Assembly (NCBI GenBank): GCA_023250955.1
Contig: JAHEZQ010000019.1
Span: 1-64,000 of the forward strand
Length of the DNA stretch: 64,000 nt
From: Melioribacter sp.
Lineage (GTDB): Bacteria; Bacteroidota; Ignavibacteria; Ignavibacteriales; Melioribacteraceae
Reading direction: 5' to 3'
The notes under the pieces were generated by a model. It was not told the DNA's origin and made no database searches. It saw nothing but the letters and a program-made list of their open reading frames with translations. The translations under genes were made by a program, and so were the position numbers. Below are positions 27,462-36,505 of this stretch, in pieces (position 1 is the stretch's first letter; each line of letters begins with the position of its first letter).

Positions 27462-28913
27462 ATGGAAAAAACAAATATGCAAAAAATGAAAAACGATGAA
27501 AATCGGGATGAAATTTCCAGAAGAGAATTTTTAGGAAAATCAGCCATGGGAATCGGCGGCGCTGTTTTGGGTTCAATGTGGCTCCCCAATATCGGTTTAA
27601 GCGAAAATGCATTAAAGAAATTAGCCGGATCCAAACCGAATATTCTAATAATGGTTGCAGATGATCAAGGGTGGCGTGATGTTGGCTTTCATGATTCGGA
27701 AATAAAAACTCCAACTCTCGATAAACTTGCAAAAGAAAACGTTCAGCTGAATCAATTTTATGTATGTCCAACTTGCTCTCCAACAAGAGCTTCTCTCTTG
27801 ACTGGAAAATTCGCAAGTCGGTTTGGAATTCTTGGACCTATAGGGGGTAAAAGTACTCAATCATTACCTATGAATGTTCCTAATATTGCAAACGTATTGA
27901 AGCAAAACGGGTACGCAACAGCTCTAACGGGTAAATGGCATTTGGGGCTTACCTTAGAAACCGGCCCAAATCATTATGGATTTGATTATACATATGGTTA
28001 CTTGCACGGTCAAATCGATCAATACAAACATGTCTATAAGTTGAATGACAGAACATGGCATAGAAACGGAGCTTTCGTTGATGAAAAAGGGCACGCTACT
28101 GATCTTATCACAAACGAGGCTGTGAAATATCTGACCGAGATCAGAGATAAATCAAAACCGTTTTTCCTGGAAGTAACATTCAGCGTACCACATTATCCTT
28201 TGCAGGAAGAAAATAAATGGGTTAATCCCTACAAGGAAACAATCAAGAACGATTCCCGCAGAATGTTTGCCGCGTCAGTTGCCCACATGGATTTTTCAAT
28301 CAACAAAATCCTTGAGACGCTTAAGCAAGAAAAAATAGAAAGTAATACGATAGTAATTTTTTTAAGCGATAACGGGGCACAAGAAAATTGGTTTCCAGGT
28401 AAAGAGGAATACAATGGTGAGCTTGGGCCAAATGATGTTTTAGGTAACAACCGTCCACTACGCGATTGGAAAACTTCTTTATATGAAGGAGGTATTAGAG
28501 TACCCGCAATTGTAAGCTGGCCCGGAAAGCTGACTTCAAAAAAGATAGAGGAAGTTGTAAGCGTTACCGACATACTCCCGACTATTGCTTTTTTAACCGG
28601 TGCAAGAATTTCATCGGAAGTGAATCTTGACGGAAAAAATATTTGGTCTGCTATTACCAACGATGAATCAACCGGAGTTAGAGAAATTTATGGAAGAACA
28701 AAAAAGCAGTTGGCACTACGTTTTGGTAATTGGAAACTGATTCATAATGGAAAAACTCTCGATAAAGGGACTGATGAATTATATAATTTGAAAGACGATC
28801 CGTATGAAAAAAATGATGTATCGAAAGATCACATGAATATGTTAAAAGATTTACTTGAACGGATGAAGAAACAAACGCAGTCTGATGTAATTGTAGATAC
28901 ACCGGATGAATAG
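27462..28913 (+). CDS. Tat-exported S1-family sulfatase (second)
   Basis: A second, divergent sulfatase. ISRREFLGKSAMGIGGAVLG is a twin-arginine signal. MVADDQGWRD gives the N-terminal metal-binding Asp pair, and the formylglycine Cys105 lies in CSPTR. ALTGKWHLG and FLSDNGAQENW are the remaining active-site blocks. No Shine-Dalgarno sequence is obvious; ATG 27462 is the furthest start that leaves a normal Tat leader, and 27477 is possible. At 483 aa it is of ordinary length. The two sulfatases differ enough to act on different sulfate positions. Confidence 0.92.
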   Translation: MEKTNMQKMKNDENRDEISRREFLGKSAMGIGGAVLGSMWLPNIGLSENALKKLAGSKPNILIMVADDQGWRDVGFHDSEIKTPTLDKLAKENVQLNQFYVCPTCSPTRASLLTGKFASRFGILGPIGGKSTQSLPMNVPNIANVLKQNGYATALTGKWHLGLTLETGPNHYGFDYTYGYLHGQIDQYKHVYKLNDRTWHRNGAFVDEKGHATDLITNEAVKYLTEIRDKSKPFFLEVTFSVPHYPLQEENKWVNPYKETIKNDSRRMFAASVAHMDFSINKILETLKQEKIESNTIVIFLSDNGAQENWFPGKEEYNGELGPNDVLGNNRPLRDWKTSLYEGGIRVPAIVSWPGKLTSKKIEEVVSVTDILPTIAFLTGARISSEVNLDGKNIWSAITNDESTGVREIYGRTKKQLALRFGNWKLIHNGKTLDKGTDELYNLKDDPYEKNDVSKDHMNMLKDLLERMKKQTQSDVIVDTPDE

Positions 28914-28951
28914 CTTGAAACAATAATTAAGGATTAATAAAGAGATCTATA

Positions 28952-31015
28952 ATGTCAAACTCAAAACTAAAAACCGGGTACATTACATTAATTTTATTAT
29001 CTGTTTTGTTCTTCGGCAATAGACATGAGGATAAAAAACTTTTATTCCTTGATGATTTTAAATATTTAAAACCTCAGATGATCTCCAGTGATGTGATAGG
29101 TGCTTATTCTGAGTATCATAATATAGCAGCCACAGAGCCTAAAGGTAATTGGATTGTTTCAAGTTTCAGAAGCGACGGTTCACAACGCGCCTGGAGAGTA
29201 ATAGTTGAAAACGGACAACATATTATGCATCAAGTATATACTTCTTCTAAAGCCGAGCTTCTATATACACATCCTATACTAATTGCTGGTGATTCTCTTT
29301 GGAATGATTACTCGGTGGATGTTCAATTTTCACCGGAATCGAAGGGTGAACAAAGCGGATTCTTATTTAGATATCATAACGATAGATGCTATTACTTTTT
29401 TGGTGTACTTAAGGATAAAGTAATTCTAAAAAAAGTTAATCATGCCGAGGCTTACCGAACAGCCAGTGAAAAAATCCTTGCTGAAACAAAGACAAACTGG
29501 AAACCGGGTGAGTTGCTTACAGCCACAGTTACTGTAAAGGGCAATCATATAGCGGCTCAATTGAACAACGGAACTTTACTTGAAACGGAAGATGCTACAT
29601 TCTCAAAAGGTAAAATTGGATTAATGTCGGATGTTCCAACAAAATATTACAGTGTTAAGGTAACAACCAGTGAATCTGCTTTCAATGATTATCAAAGAAG
29701 AAAGGCAGCTTACAGTAACGAGATTGCAAAACTTAGAACTGCAAATCCAAAGCCCGTTCTTTGGAAAAAATTTACAACTGAAAATTACGGCGCACCAAGA
29801 AGTCTGAGATTCGGTGACTTAGACGGTGATGGTCAGATGGATATTTTAATCGGTCAAGTATTGAACCATGGTCCGAAAGACCGTAATAGTGAAGTTGGTT
29901 GTTTAACCGCAGTAAATCTTGATGGAAAAATTTTGTGGCAGGTTGGAACTGCTGATCTTTGGAATGAAAAGGTAACATGTGATGTGGCATTCCAGATTTA
30001 TGATATCGACACAGATGGGAAGAACGAAGTAATTTATTGCAAAGATATGGAATTGATAATTGCTGAAGGAGCAACCGGCAAAGCAAAAATTAAAATTCCA
30101 ACACCAGTCAATGAATCTGCCCCACCTCGAAATTTAACACCTAGAATAATGGGCGATGCTATTTATATCCTCAATATAAGAGGATTAAAATATCCTCAGG
30201 ATATCCTTCTAAAAGACCGTTATGAAAATTTTTATATCTATAATAACAAACTGGAGTTGATGTGGAGGGGAACTTGCAATACAGGACATTACCCTTATGC
30301 CTGGGATTTTGATGGAGATGGCAAAGACGAGATTGCAATTGGTTATTCTCTTTATGATGATGATGGAAAACAAATATTTTCTTTGGACAAACAACTAGAT
30401 GATCATGCCGACGGTGTGGCGATTATTAAATTACGAAATGATCTACCGTATGTAATTATGAATGCCGCGAGCGATGAAGGATTAGTTTTTTATGATATGA
30501 AAGGAAATTTATTAAAGCATTATTTCATAGGACACGTTCAAAATCCTGCGATAGCTAATCTGAGAAATGATTTACCAGGTCTTGAAACTGTAACAGTAAA
30601 CTTTTGGGGTAACCAGGGAATTGTTCACATGATTAATTCTGATATGGAAATATATCATGACTTTGAACCGTTCCAGCAAGGCAGTCCAATGCTACCTATT
30701 AATTGGACAGGAAAAGATGAGGAGCTTCTGGTTCTTTCTGCCGATGCAAACTACGGGGGTATGATTGATGGATGGGGAAGAACCGTAGTTACATTTCCTG
30801 CTGACGGACATCCAGATTTGTGTTATGCGGTAATGGATATTACCAGTGATTGTAGAGATGAGGTAGTTGTCTGGGATACTCAAGAAGTTTGGATTTATAC
30901 ACAAGACGACAATCCAAAAGTAAGAAAATTGTATAAGCCTCAGAGAAATGCTCTTTATAATTTTTCAAATTATTCTACTGCGGTATCGCTGCCTGGATGG
31001 TCGGAAAAGAAATAA
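28952..31015 (+). CDS. Secreted jelly-roll plus calcium-loop beta-propeller protein (possible lyase or binding protein)
   Basis: A secretory leader precedes a concanavalin-like domain (about residues 28-235; SGFLFRYHNDRCYYFFGVLKD, GKIGLMSDVPTKYYSV) resembling the DUF1080/LamG group. From about residue 270 the chain is an FG-GAP/VCBS-type propeller with calcium loops DLDGDGQMDI, DIDTDGKNEV and DFDGDGKDEI, ending in GWSEKK. PL11 rhamnogalacturonan lyases share calcium-rich propellers of this kind, so a pectin-type lyase or a binding protein are both possible. A paralogue with the same order lies at 32720, and the GH28 gene sits between them. Confidence 0.75.
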   Translation: MSNSKLKTGYITLILLSVLFFGNRHEDKKLLFLDDFKYLKPQMISSDVIGAYSEYHNIAATEPKGNWIVSSFRSDGSQRAWRVIVENGQHIMHQVYTSSKAELLYTHPILIAGDSLWNDYSVDVQFSPESKGEQSGFLFRYHNDRCYYFFGVLKDKVILKKVNHAEAYRTASEKILAETKTNWKPGELLTATVTVKGNHIAAQLNNGTLLETEDATFSKGKIGLMSDVPTKYYSVKVTTSESAFNDYQRRKAAYSNEIAKLRTANPKPVLWKKFTTENYGAPRSLRFGDLDGDGQMDILIGQVLNHGPKDRNSEVGCLTAVNLDGKILWQVGTADLWNEKVTCDVAFQIYDIDTDGKNEVIYCKDMELIIAEGATGKAKIKIPTPVNESAPPRNLTPRIMGDAIYILNIRGLKYPQDILLKDRYENFYIYNNKLELMWRGTCNTGHYPYAWDFDGDGKDEIAIGYSLYDDDGKQIFSLDKQLDDHADGVAIIKLRNDLPYVIMNAASDEGLVFYDMKGNLLKHYFIGHVQNPAIANLRNDLPGLETVTVNFWGNQGIVHMINSDMEIYHDFEPFQQGSPMLPINWTGKDEELLVLSADANYGGMIDGWGRTVVTFPADGHPDLCYAVMDITSDCRDEVVVWDTQEVWIYTQDDNPKVRKLYKPQRNALYNFSNYSTAVSLPGWSEKK

Positions 31016-31065
31016 ATATTCTATTGTACAAATATTTTCAATTTAGTTATTCAAAAGGAGAGATG

Positions 31066-32706
31066 ATGTTCAAAATTACCGATTTTATAAAATATTTTGC
31101 ATTGGTTTTACTAACAGTAACATTTTTTGTATCCAATAATCTAACCGCGCAAACACAAGGAAGTCATAACAATGGAACTGTGTTTAATGTTTTGGAATAT
31201 GGCGCTTTGCGAGACGGCAAAACAAAAATAACTGATGCAGTAAAAAAAGCAATTGATGCGGCAGCTGAGCTTGGCGGCGGAACAATTTATTTTCCAGCTG
31301 GTGAATATCTTTCTGGACCAATTCATTTTAAAAGTAATATTACTATCTATCTTGATGCAGGCTCAGTACTTAGATTCAGTGATGATTATGAAGATTATTT
31401 ACCATTTGTTAAATCGCGCTGGGAAGGAACCGTTGGAATGAACTTTTCCCCTCAGTTTTATGCTTACCGCGTAGAAAATATTGCAATTATTGGACACGGT
31501 TTAATTGATGGACAAGGTAAAAAATGGTGGAACTATAGTAATGAAATCAAAAAAATAAAAAGTGAGAAAAAAAATATCCCATGGTCAAAATACCAGCAGA
31601 TGCATAAAGAAATGAATCAAGAAGTAAAAGCTCCGGATACTTATCAATGGCAAGAAGGTCATTTTATGCGACCTCCAATGTTTCAGGCTTTCGAATGTAA
31701 AAATATCTTAATTGAAGGAGTATCAATTCAGAATCCACCTTTCTGGACTATTAATCCTGAATTCTGTGAAAATGTTACAGTTACAGGTGTTACTATAATC
31801 AATCCAGCAGATTCTCCAAATACAGATGGCATTAATCCTTCTTCATGCAGTTTTGTTCATATTTCAAATTGTCATATCAGTGTTGGAGATGATTGCATTA
31901 CTATCAAATCAGGAAGAGATGAAGACGGAAGAATGTGGGGTAAAGCTTGCCAAAATATTACAATCACCAACTGTACAATGCTAGCAGGTCACGGGGGTGT
32001 TGTTATAGGCAGTGAAATGTCGGGCGATGTAAGAAAAATTACTATCTCAAATTGTGTTTTTGATGGTACCGATAGAGGTATAAGAATTAAAACAATGAGA
32101 GGGCGTGGAGGCGTTGTTGAGGAAATCCGTGTTGATAATATTATAATGAAAAATATTCAGACGGAAGCGATTATGCTTACAACGGAATACAAAGTGACTA
32201 AAGAAGAATTGCCTTCCCAAAGAACCCCAATATTTAGAAACATTCATTTCAGCAATATAACGGCAACAGAAGTAAAGTCAGCAGGCAGCCTACTCGGATT
32301 AAATGAAATGTGGATTGATGATGTAACATTCAACGACATCAATATTAGTGCGGAAACCGGTTTCGGAATTCAGAACTCTAAAAATATCGGGTTTCATGAT
32401 GTCACTATTAATGTTCAAAAAGGTCCGGCAATATTTGTAAGCAAAGCCTTAAACCTCGAATTGGATGGCATTAAAACTTTAACTCCTATTCAAAATGAAG
32501 CCTTGATCGAATTGAAAAATGTAGAGAACACCTACATATATAATTGTAATCCTCTTCCAGGTACGGACAAATTTTTGGTTGTTGATGGGAAGGAGACAAA
32601 ATTTATTGTACTCGGTTCTAATAACTTGATTCACGTAAAAGAACAAATCATTAAAGGAAAGGATTTAAAAAATGATGCAGTAATTATTCAGTCGATGAAT
32701 CATTGA
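31066..32706 (+). CDS. GH28 polygalacturonase-type glycoside hydrolase, secreted
   Basis: The start at 31066 is chosen over the track's GTG (30997) because GGAG lies 5 nt before it and a signal peptide follows, ending near NNLTAQ. The parallel beta-helix begins with FNVLEYGALRDGKTKITDA. All four GH28 motifs are present: NTDG (252-255), GDDC with catalytic D275/D276, GHGG (H309) and RIKT (R340, K342). Asp254, 275 and 276 form the expected carboxylate triad. The family hydrolyses alpha-1,4 galacturonic acid or related uronate and rhamnose linkages. Its 547 aa includes C-terminal helix turns beyond the catalytic core. Confidence 0.93.
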   Translation: MFKITDFIKYFALVLLTVTFFVSNNLTAQTQGSHNNGTVFNVLEYGALRDGKTKITDAVKKAIDAAAELGGGTIYFPAGEYLSGPIHFKSNITIYLDAGSVLRFSDDYEDYLPFVKSRWEGTVGMNFSPQFYAYRVENIAIIGHGLIDGQGKKWWNYSNEIKKIKSEKKNIPWSKYQQMHKEMNQEVKAPDTYQWQEGHFMRPPMFQAFECKNILIEGVSIQNPPFWTINPEFCENVTVTGVTIINPADSPNTDGINPSSCSFVHISNCHISVGDDCITIKSGRDEDGRMWGKACQNITITNCTMLAGHGGVVIGSEMSGDVRKITISNCVFDGTDRGIRIKTMRGRGGVVEEIRVDNIIMKNIQTEAIMLTTEYKVTKEELPSQRTPIFRNIHFSNITATEVKSAGSLLGLNEMWIDDVTFNDINISAETGFGIQNSKNIGFHDVTINVQKGPAIFVSKALNLELDGIKTLTPIQNEALIELKNVENTYIYNCNPLPGTDKFLVVDGKETKFIVLGSNNLIHVKEQIIKGKDLKNDAVIIQSMNH

Positions 32707-32719
32707 TAGGAAAATTAAT

Positions 32720-34780
32720 ATGTATCAGACTAAAAAGAGATTTTCGTTTTTGTTAATACTTGTATTGCCATTTATGTTTTCTGGTTATAAGAGCGAAGAG
32801 GAAAAAATTATTCTATTAAAAGACAATTTCGAAAATCAACGGGTGGGGGTATTCTCGACGTTTGTAAAAGCATTTGCCGAGTACCATTATATTCCCGAAG
32901 CTGCGCCTAAATTCGGCTGGTCGGTTTCAACTCACGAAGGAGATGTTGGAAGTCAGCGAGCCTGGTGGATTTATGAAGAAAACGATAAAAAGCTGATGGT
33001 GCAGACATATGATAATCCTGATAATTGGACTCATCCGATCGTAATTGCAGGGGATTCACTTTGGACAGATTATTCACTTACGGTTTCTCTTCTTCCAGGA
33101 TCTACAAAAAAGCAAAGCGGAATTTTGTTTAGATATCAAAACGATAGATGTTATTATTTTTTTGGAATTGATAAAGATAAAATTGTTTTGAAAATGGTGA
33201 AACATGAAACTGCATATCATACACCTTATGAAAAAATATTGGCGGAAAAGAAATACACTATAACTGCTCAAAAATATATTTCACTAAATGTTACTGTTAA
33301 CGGCTCAAAAATAATTGCCGGCATCGATGGAGAGGTGCTGTTAAATGCGGAAGACACAAATTATTTACAAGGCAAAATCGGATTAATGTCGGACGTGCCT
33401 ACTAAGTTCAATTCTGTTCTTGTTACTACATCGAAGGATGAGTTCCAAAAAATTTCTGCCCGTCAAGAATTAAGCAAACGTGAAGAATTTGATCTCCAAA
33501 AGAAAAATCCACAGATGGTTTTGTGGAAGAAAATAGAGACACCAGGTTTTGGTGTCGGACGCAATCTTAGGTTTGGAGATATGAATAACGATGGTCAATC
33601 AGATGTGTTGATAGGACAGGTAATGAGTTATGGACCCAAAGGCGACAACAACGAGTTGTATTGTATGACGGCCATGACATTGGACGGGAATAAATTATGG
33701 CAGATTGGAAAACCAGACGTTAATAAATATTTTCTCACGACGGATATTCCGTTTCAGATTCATGATATTGATCGGGACGGCAAAAATGAAGTTATCTATT
33801 GCATGCACTCCGAACTCATTGTTGCTGATGGCGCGACAGGAAAGACCAAGTACAAAGTAAAAACTCCTCTAAGTAAAATTTCGGGAGAAGATGAGAAAAA
33901 TGTTCTAGGTGACTGCTTATTCTTTTGTGATATCAGCGGCAAAGGATATGACAGCGATATCGTAATCAAGGATCGCTATGTAAATTTCTGGGTACTTAAT
34001 AATAAGCTTGAGATGATTTGGAAAGCAAGCAGCAAGAAAGGAAAGGAGATAGGGCACTACCCTTGGGCATTTGATATAGATTATGATGGGAAGGATGAAT
34101 TAGCGATTGGATATGCTCTTTTTGATAACGATGGAACAACATTATGGAGCCATGATAATTTGCAGCAGCATGCCGATGGAATTGCAATTCTAAATTTCAA
34201 TCCCGGTATTGATGGGGAGGCTCAAATAATGTATGCCGCCAGCGATGAAGGTTATATGCGAATGAACCTAAAGGGAGATATTTTAAAACATCATTTCATC
34301 GGACATGTACAAAATCCGACTGTTGCAAATTTCAGAAACGATCTTCCCGGTCTTGAAACGGTGTCAATCAATTTTCATGGTAACCAGGGCATCATAACAT
34401 TTTACGATAACGAAGGAAATATTTACAAACAGTTCGAACCAGTTCAGCACGGAAGTATGATGTTGCCATTAAATTGGACGGGATCGGGTGAAGAATATTT
34501 TGTTCTTTCAGCCGATGTTGAAGAGGGCGGAGTTTACGACGGTTGGGGAAGAAGAGTTCTAACATTTCCTGGTGACGGACATCCTTCAATGTGCAATGCC
34601 GTAATGGATATATGCGGCGATGCACGCGATGAAATTGTTGTTTGGGATCCGTACGAGATACGCGTATACACACAAAGTGATAATCCGAAAAAAGGAAAAA
34701 TTTACAAACCCCAAAGGAATCCTTTATATAATTATTCTAATTATCAGGCAACGGTTTCATTACCAGGTTGGTCTGAATGA
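32720..34780 (+). CDS. Secreted jelly-roll plus calcium-loop beta-propeller protein (paralogue)
   Basis: It begins 13 nt after the GH28 stop. The signal peptide is MYQTKKRFSFLLILVLPFMF. The domain order is the same as in the gene at 28952: a concanavalin-like domain (SGILFRYQNDRCYYFFGIDKD) and a propeller with calcium loops DMNNDGQSDV, DIDRDGKNEV and DIDYDGKDEL. Both end in nearly the same block (YKPQRNPLYNYSNYQATVSL). Many stretches are identical between the two proteins, so a tandem duplication with GH28 between is likely. Function as for the paralogue: PL11-like lyase or glycan-binding protein. Confidence 0.75.
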   Translation: MYQTKKRFSFLLILVLPFMFSGYKSEEEKIILLKDNFENQRVGVFSTFVKAFAEYHYIPEAAPKFGWSVSTHEGDVGSQRAWWIYEENDKKLMVQTYDNPDNWTHPIVIAGDSLWTDYSLTVSLLPGSTKKQSGILFRYQNDRCYYFFGIDKDKIVLKMVKHETAYHTPYEKILAEKKYTITAQKYISLNVTVNGSKIIAGIDGEVLLNAEDTNYLQGKIGLMSDVPTKFNSVLVTTSKDEFQKISARQELSKREEFDLQKKNPQMVLWKKIETPGFGVGRNLRFGDMNNDGQSDVLIGQVMSYGPKGDNNELYCMTAMTLDGNKLWQIGKPDVNKYFLTTDIPFQIHDIDRDGKNEVIYCMHSELIVADGATGKTKYKVKTPLSKISGEDEKNVLGDCLFFCDISGKGYDSDIVIKDRYVNFWVLNNKLEMIWKASSKKGKEIGHYPWAFDIDYDGKDELAIGYALFDNDGTTLWSHDNLQQHADGIAILNFNPGIDGEAQIMYAASDEGYMRMNLKGDILKHHFIGHVQNPTVANFRNDLPGLETVSINFHGNQGIITFYDNEGNIYKQFEPVQHGSMMLPLNWTGSGEEYFVLSADVEEGGVYDGWGRRVLTFPGDGHPSMCNAVMDICGDARDEIVVWDPYEIRVYTQSDNPKKGKIYKPQRNPLYNYSNYQATVSLPGWSE

Positions 34781-34906
34781 TTTAGGTGATTTGAAGGCAA
34801 TGGAAGAAAGCATTATCCAATTCTCGATTGACAAATGCTGATTCGAAGGAGGAAGTGTAGTAATATTAATCTGTGGTAAATTAGAAAAATTTAGGAGATA
34901 ATATTT

Positions 34907-36325
34907 TTGAAAAAATCAATACTATTATCGTTTTGTTTTGTCTCGTTTCTTATAATTAGTAACGGTTTTACTTTCTTGAACGATGGAGAAGAAACAGGCT
35001 TATCGAAAGACCAACGTATGGAATGGTGGCGGCAGGCTAAATTCGGAATGTTTATTCATTGGGGACTCTATTCCGTTGCCGGAGGTTTTTGGAATGGAAA
35101 AGAAATAGACGGTTTGGGAGAATGGATTATGGCGCGCGGAGCGATCCCCGCTGGTGAATATGAAAAACTACCGCAAAGTTTTAATCCAATTAAATATAAT
35201 CCTGCTGAATATGTAAGAATCGCTAAAGAAGCCGGCATGAAGTATATCGTTATAACATCAAAGCACCACGAAGGGTTTGCAATGTATGATTCTAAAGTCA
35301 GTGATTACGACATTGTAGATAAAACTCCATACGCCAAAGATGTTTTAAAACCTCTCAGCGAAGAATGTAAAAAAGCCGGGATAAAATTTTGTATCTACTA
35401 TTCAATATTAGACTGGCATCATTCTGCTCAGGAACTGAATAAGAATAAGAAGAAAGATGACAACTATGGTAACAACCTGATAAAAGAAGGAAGGAAGAGC
35501 GAGTATGTCAATTTTATGAAGCAGCAATTAAAAGAAATTATCACTGCTTATGATCCTGCAATTATCTGGTTCGATGGCGGTTGGATGGATTGGTGGAAAC
35601 CGGAAGACGGGAAAGATTTAATGGATTATTTATGGTCGCTTAATCCAGCGTTGATAATAAATAATCGATGTGCCGGTACTGAAGAAATGGAACAAGTGAT
35701 GGGTGATTATTTAACGCCCGAACAGTTTGTTCCCAAGAGCAAAGAGCACAAAGATTTCGAAACCAATATGACATTGAACGACACATGGGGATACAAAAAA
35801 AATGATAACAATTGGAAATCTCCAGAAACATTAATCCATAACCTAATTGATATTTCCAGCAAAGGAGGAAATTTTCTTTTAAATGTAGGGCCTACACCTG
35901 AAGGAATAATCCCACAGCCGAGCGTTGAAAGATTAAAAGAAGTTGGCGAGTGGTTGCAGATAAACGGCGAAGCAATATATGGAACACACAATTGGGTCAA
36001 GTGGAAAGAAGGAGTCAATGAATTGGTTACACATTATTATAGACATAATTTGAAACGCGACGTGCAGTTTACGACTAAAGATGTAAGATTTACAGCCAAA
36101 GAGAATATTGTATATGCAGCTTTTTTTGTTTGGCCAACAACTAAAATTAAAATTAAATCTATTAATCAGAAAGAAGCATCGGATAAAAAAATAAAAAATG
36201 TATCACTTCTTGGTTCAAACGAGAAATTAACATGGGGTATTAGTAGCCAAGGATTGAGCATCGCCCCACCCAAAATTAAACCGTGCAAATATGCTTATGT
36301 ATTCAAAATTGAATTTAAGAAATAA
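34907..36325 (+). CDS. GH29 alpha-L-fucosidase (second), TTG start
   Basis: Translation from TTG 34907 gives a clean signal peptide (MKKSILLSFCFVSFLIISNG), and AGGAG lies 9 nt upstream. The next in-frame Met is already in the mature enzyme, so TTG is the start. GH29 features are WRQAKFGMFIHWGLYSVAGG, TSKHHEGFAMYDSKVSDYD, IIWFDGGWMDWW with nucleophile Asp about 223, and NVGPTPEG. The 472 aa include a short C-terminal beta domain. It is only distantly similar to the first GH29, so linkage specificity may differ. It likely acts outside the inner membrane on fucosylated side chains. Confidence 0.93.
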   Translation: MKKSILLSFCFVSFLIISNGFTFLNDGEETGLSKDQRMEWWRQAKFGMFIHWGLYSVAGGFWNGKEIDGLGEWIMARGAIPAGEYEKLPQSFNPIKYNPAEYVRIAKEAGMKYIVITSKHHEGFAMYDSKVSDYDIVDKTPYAKDVLKPLSEECKKAGIKFCIYYSILDWHHSAQELNKNKKKDDNYGNNLIKEGRKSEYVNFMKQQLKEIITAYDPAIIWFDGGWMDWWKPEDGKDLMDYLWSLNPALIINNRCAGTEEMEQVMGDYLTPEQFVPKSKEHKDFETNMTLNDTWGYKKNDNNWKSPETLIHNLIDISSKGGNFLLNVGPTPEGIIPQPSVERLKEVGEWLQINGEAIYGTHNWVKWKEGVNELVTHYYRHNLKRDVQFTTKDVRFTAKENIVYAAFFVWPTTKIKIKSINQKEASDKKIKNVSLLGSNEKLTWGISSQGLSIAPPKIKPCKYAYVFKIEFKK

Positions 36326-36505
36326 TATCAAGAATTCTTGTTCACTCAAGAAGTAGTTAATTATTATTGTTCTGATGCAAAAAACATCCTAGGGAAAAAA
36401 CTTTGATAAATAAAAATTAAACACATATTAGTAGTTGAACTAGAGGGCGCACTTTTCTTGGCTGAATGAAATGTACGTAACTCGAAAACAATTTAGGAGT
36501 CAATA

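Noticed and set aside
36330-36365. CAAGAATTCTTG palindrome after the second GH29
   Set aside because: There is no T-tract and no clear stem beyond the palindrome, so it is not called a terminator.
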